From: Clostridiales bacterium
GTDB taxonomy: Bacteria; Bacillota; Clostridia; Lutisporales; Lutisporaceae
Direction: 5' to 3'
DNA length: 5,833 nt
Assembly: GCA_012842725.1 (NCBI GenBank)
Contig: DUSG01000183.1
Span: 1 to 5,833 of the forward strand
The notes beneath the pieces are model-generated. The model did no database searches, had not been told where the DNA came from, and saw only the letters and a list, made by a program, of their open reading frames with translations. Positions 5,729-5,833 of this stretch are shown piece by piece. The stretch's first letter is position 1. Every line of letters starts with the position of its first letter. The position numbers and the translations under genes were made by a program.

Positions 5729-5758
5729 ATAATAATTGACTTTATTCAAAAATCACAA
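5729..5758 (-). promoter_or_regulatory. Weak candidate promoter of rbr
   Basis: On the minus strand, TTGTGA (5758-5753) is 18 bases from TATTAT (5734-5729), with four and five matches to the sigma-A hexamers. The position is right, leaving a short leader, but the match is modest. It overlaps the end of a possible upstream reading frame. An inverted repeat, GAATAA (5727-5732)/TTATTC (5742-5747), lies across the spacer and could be an operator. I see no clear PerR-type 7-1-7 box. Confidence 0.3.
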
Positions 5759-5833
5759 TGGCTTTTTTACGTTTAATACGTAGCAGAACAGATTCCAACA
5801 CTCTGAAAACATGATTAAGATCTTTCTGTTCCA
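5742..5833 (-). CDS. Possible C-terminal end of an unidentified protein, cut by the window edge
   Basis: Read from the right edge on the minus strand, one frame stays open for 29 codons to a TAA at 5744-5742. Its composition is plausible for a protein (HVFRVLESVLLRIKRKKAIV, ending FE). A second minus frame is also open for 26 codons, so openness alone is weak evidence. I do not recognise a family. If real, the gene ends 52 bases upstream of the rbr start and could be read through into it. Confidence 0.3.
   Translation of the reverse strand, partial: EQKDLNHVFRVLESVLLRIKRKKAIVIFE

Noticed and set aside
5786..5831. Inverted repeat GAACAGA/TCTGTTC near the right edge as a terminator or mobile element end
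   Set aside because: The 32-base loop is long, there is no T run, and the region may be coding. The window ends before this can be judged.

Overview
The window is AT-rich chromosomal DNA that looks like a low-GC anaerobic Firmicute, most likely class Clostridia. The clues are AT-loaded intergenic regions, strong GGAGG-type ribosome sites, UUG and possible GUG starts, intrinsic terminators with U-tracts, a type I cyclic di-GMP riboswitch and a classical rubrerythrin. I cannot name a genus from sequence alone.

Layout from left to right. A minus-strand terminator (about 22-69) closes a likely two-gene unit read right to left. Its first gene is a large three-PAS GGDEF-EAL cyclic di-GMP enzyme (1074-3635), followed 35 bases later by ribonuclease Z (rnz, 85-1038). 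A gene-free control region (3636-4148) comes next. Reading rightward, it carries a perfect sigma-A-type promoter (3918-3946), a cyclic di-GMP-I (GEMM-I) riboswitch aptamer (about 3990-4077), a predicted antiterminator and a strong intrinsic terminator (4087-4121). This leader precedes a stand-alone HD-GYP phosphodiesterase gene (4149-4748, probable UUG start). After a gene-poor gap comes rubrerythrin (rbr, 5135-5689) on the minus strand with its own terminator. At the right edge there may be the last codons of another minus-strand gene.

The main point of interest is the divergent cyclic di-GMP module in 1074-4748. One side encodes a PAS-controlled enzyme with both synthesis (GGDEF) and breakdown (EAL) motifs intact. 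The other side encodes an HD-GYP phosphodiesterase whose transcript begins with a receptor for cyclic di-GMP. Base pairing in the expression platform favours an OFF switch: ligand-stabilised P1 takes the strand needed for the antiterminator. High cyclic di-GMP would then lower a degrading enzyme, a positive feedback that could make the signal switch-like. The individual parts are known families. The wiring is inferred and would need experiment. rnz (tRNA 3' processing) and rbr (peroxide defence) are ordinary housekeeping or stress genes next to this module.
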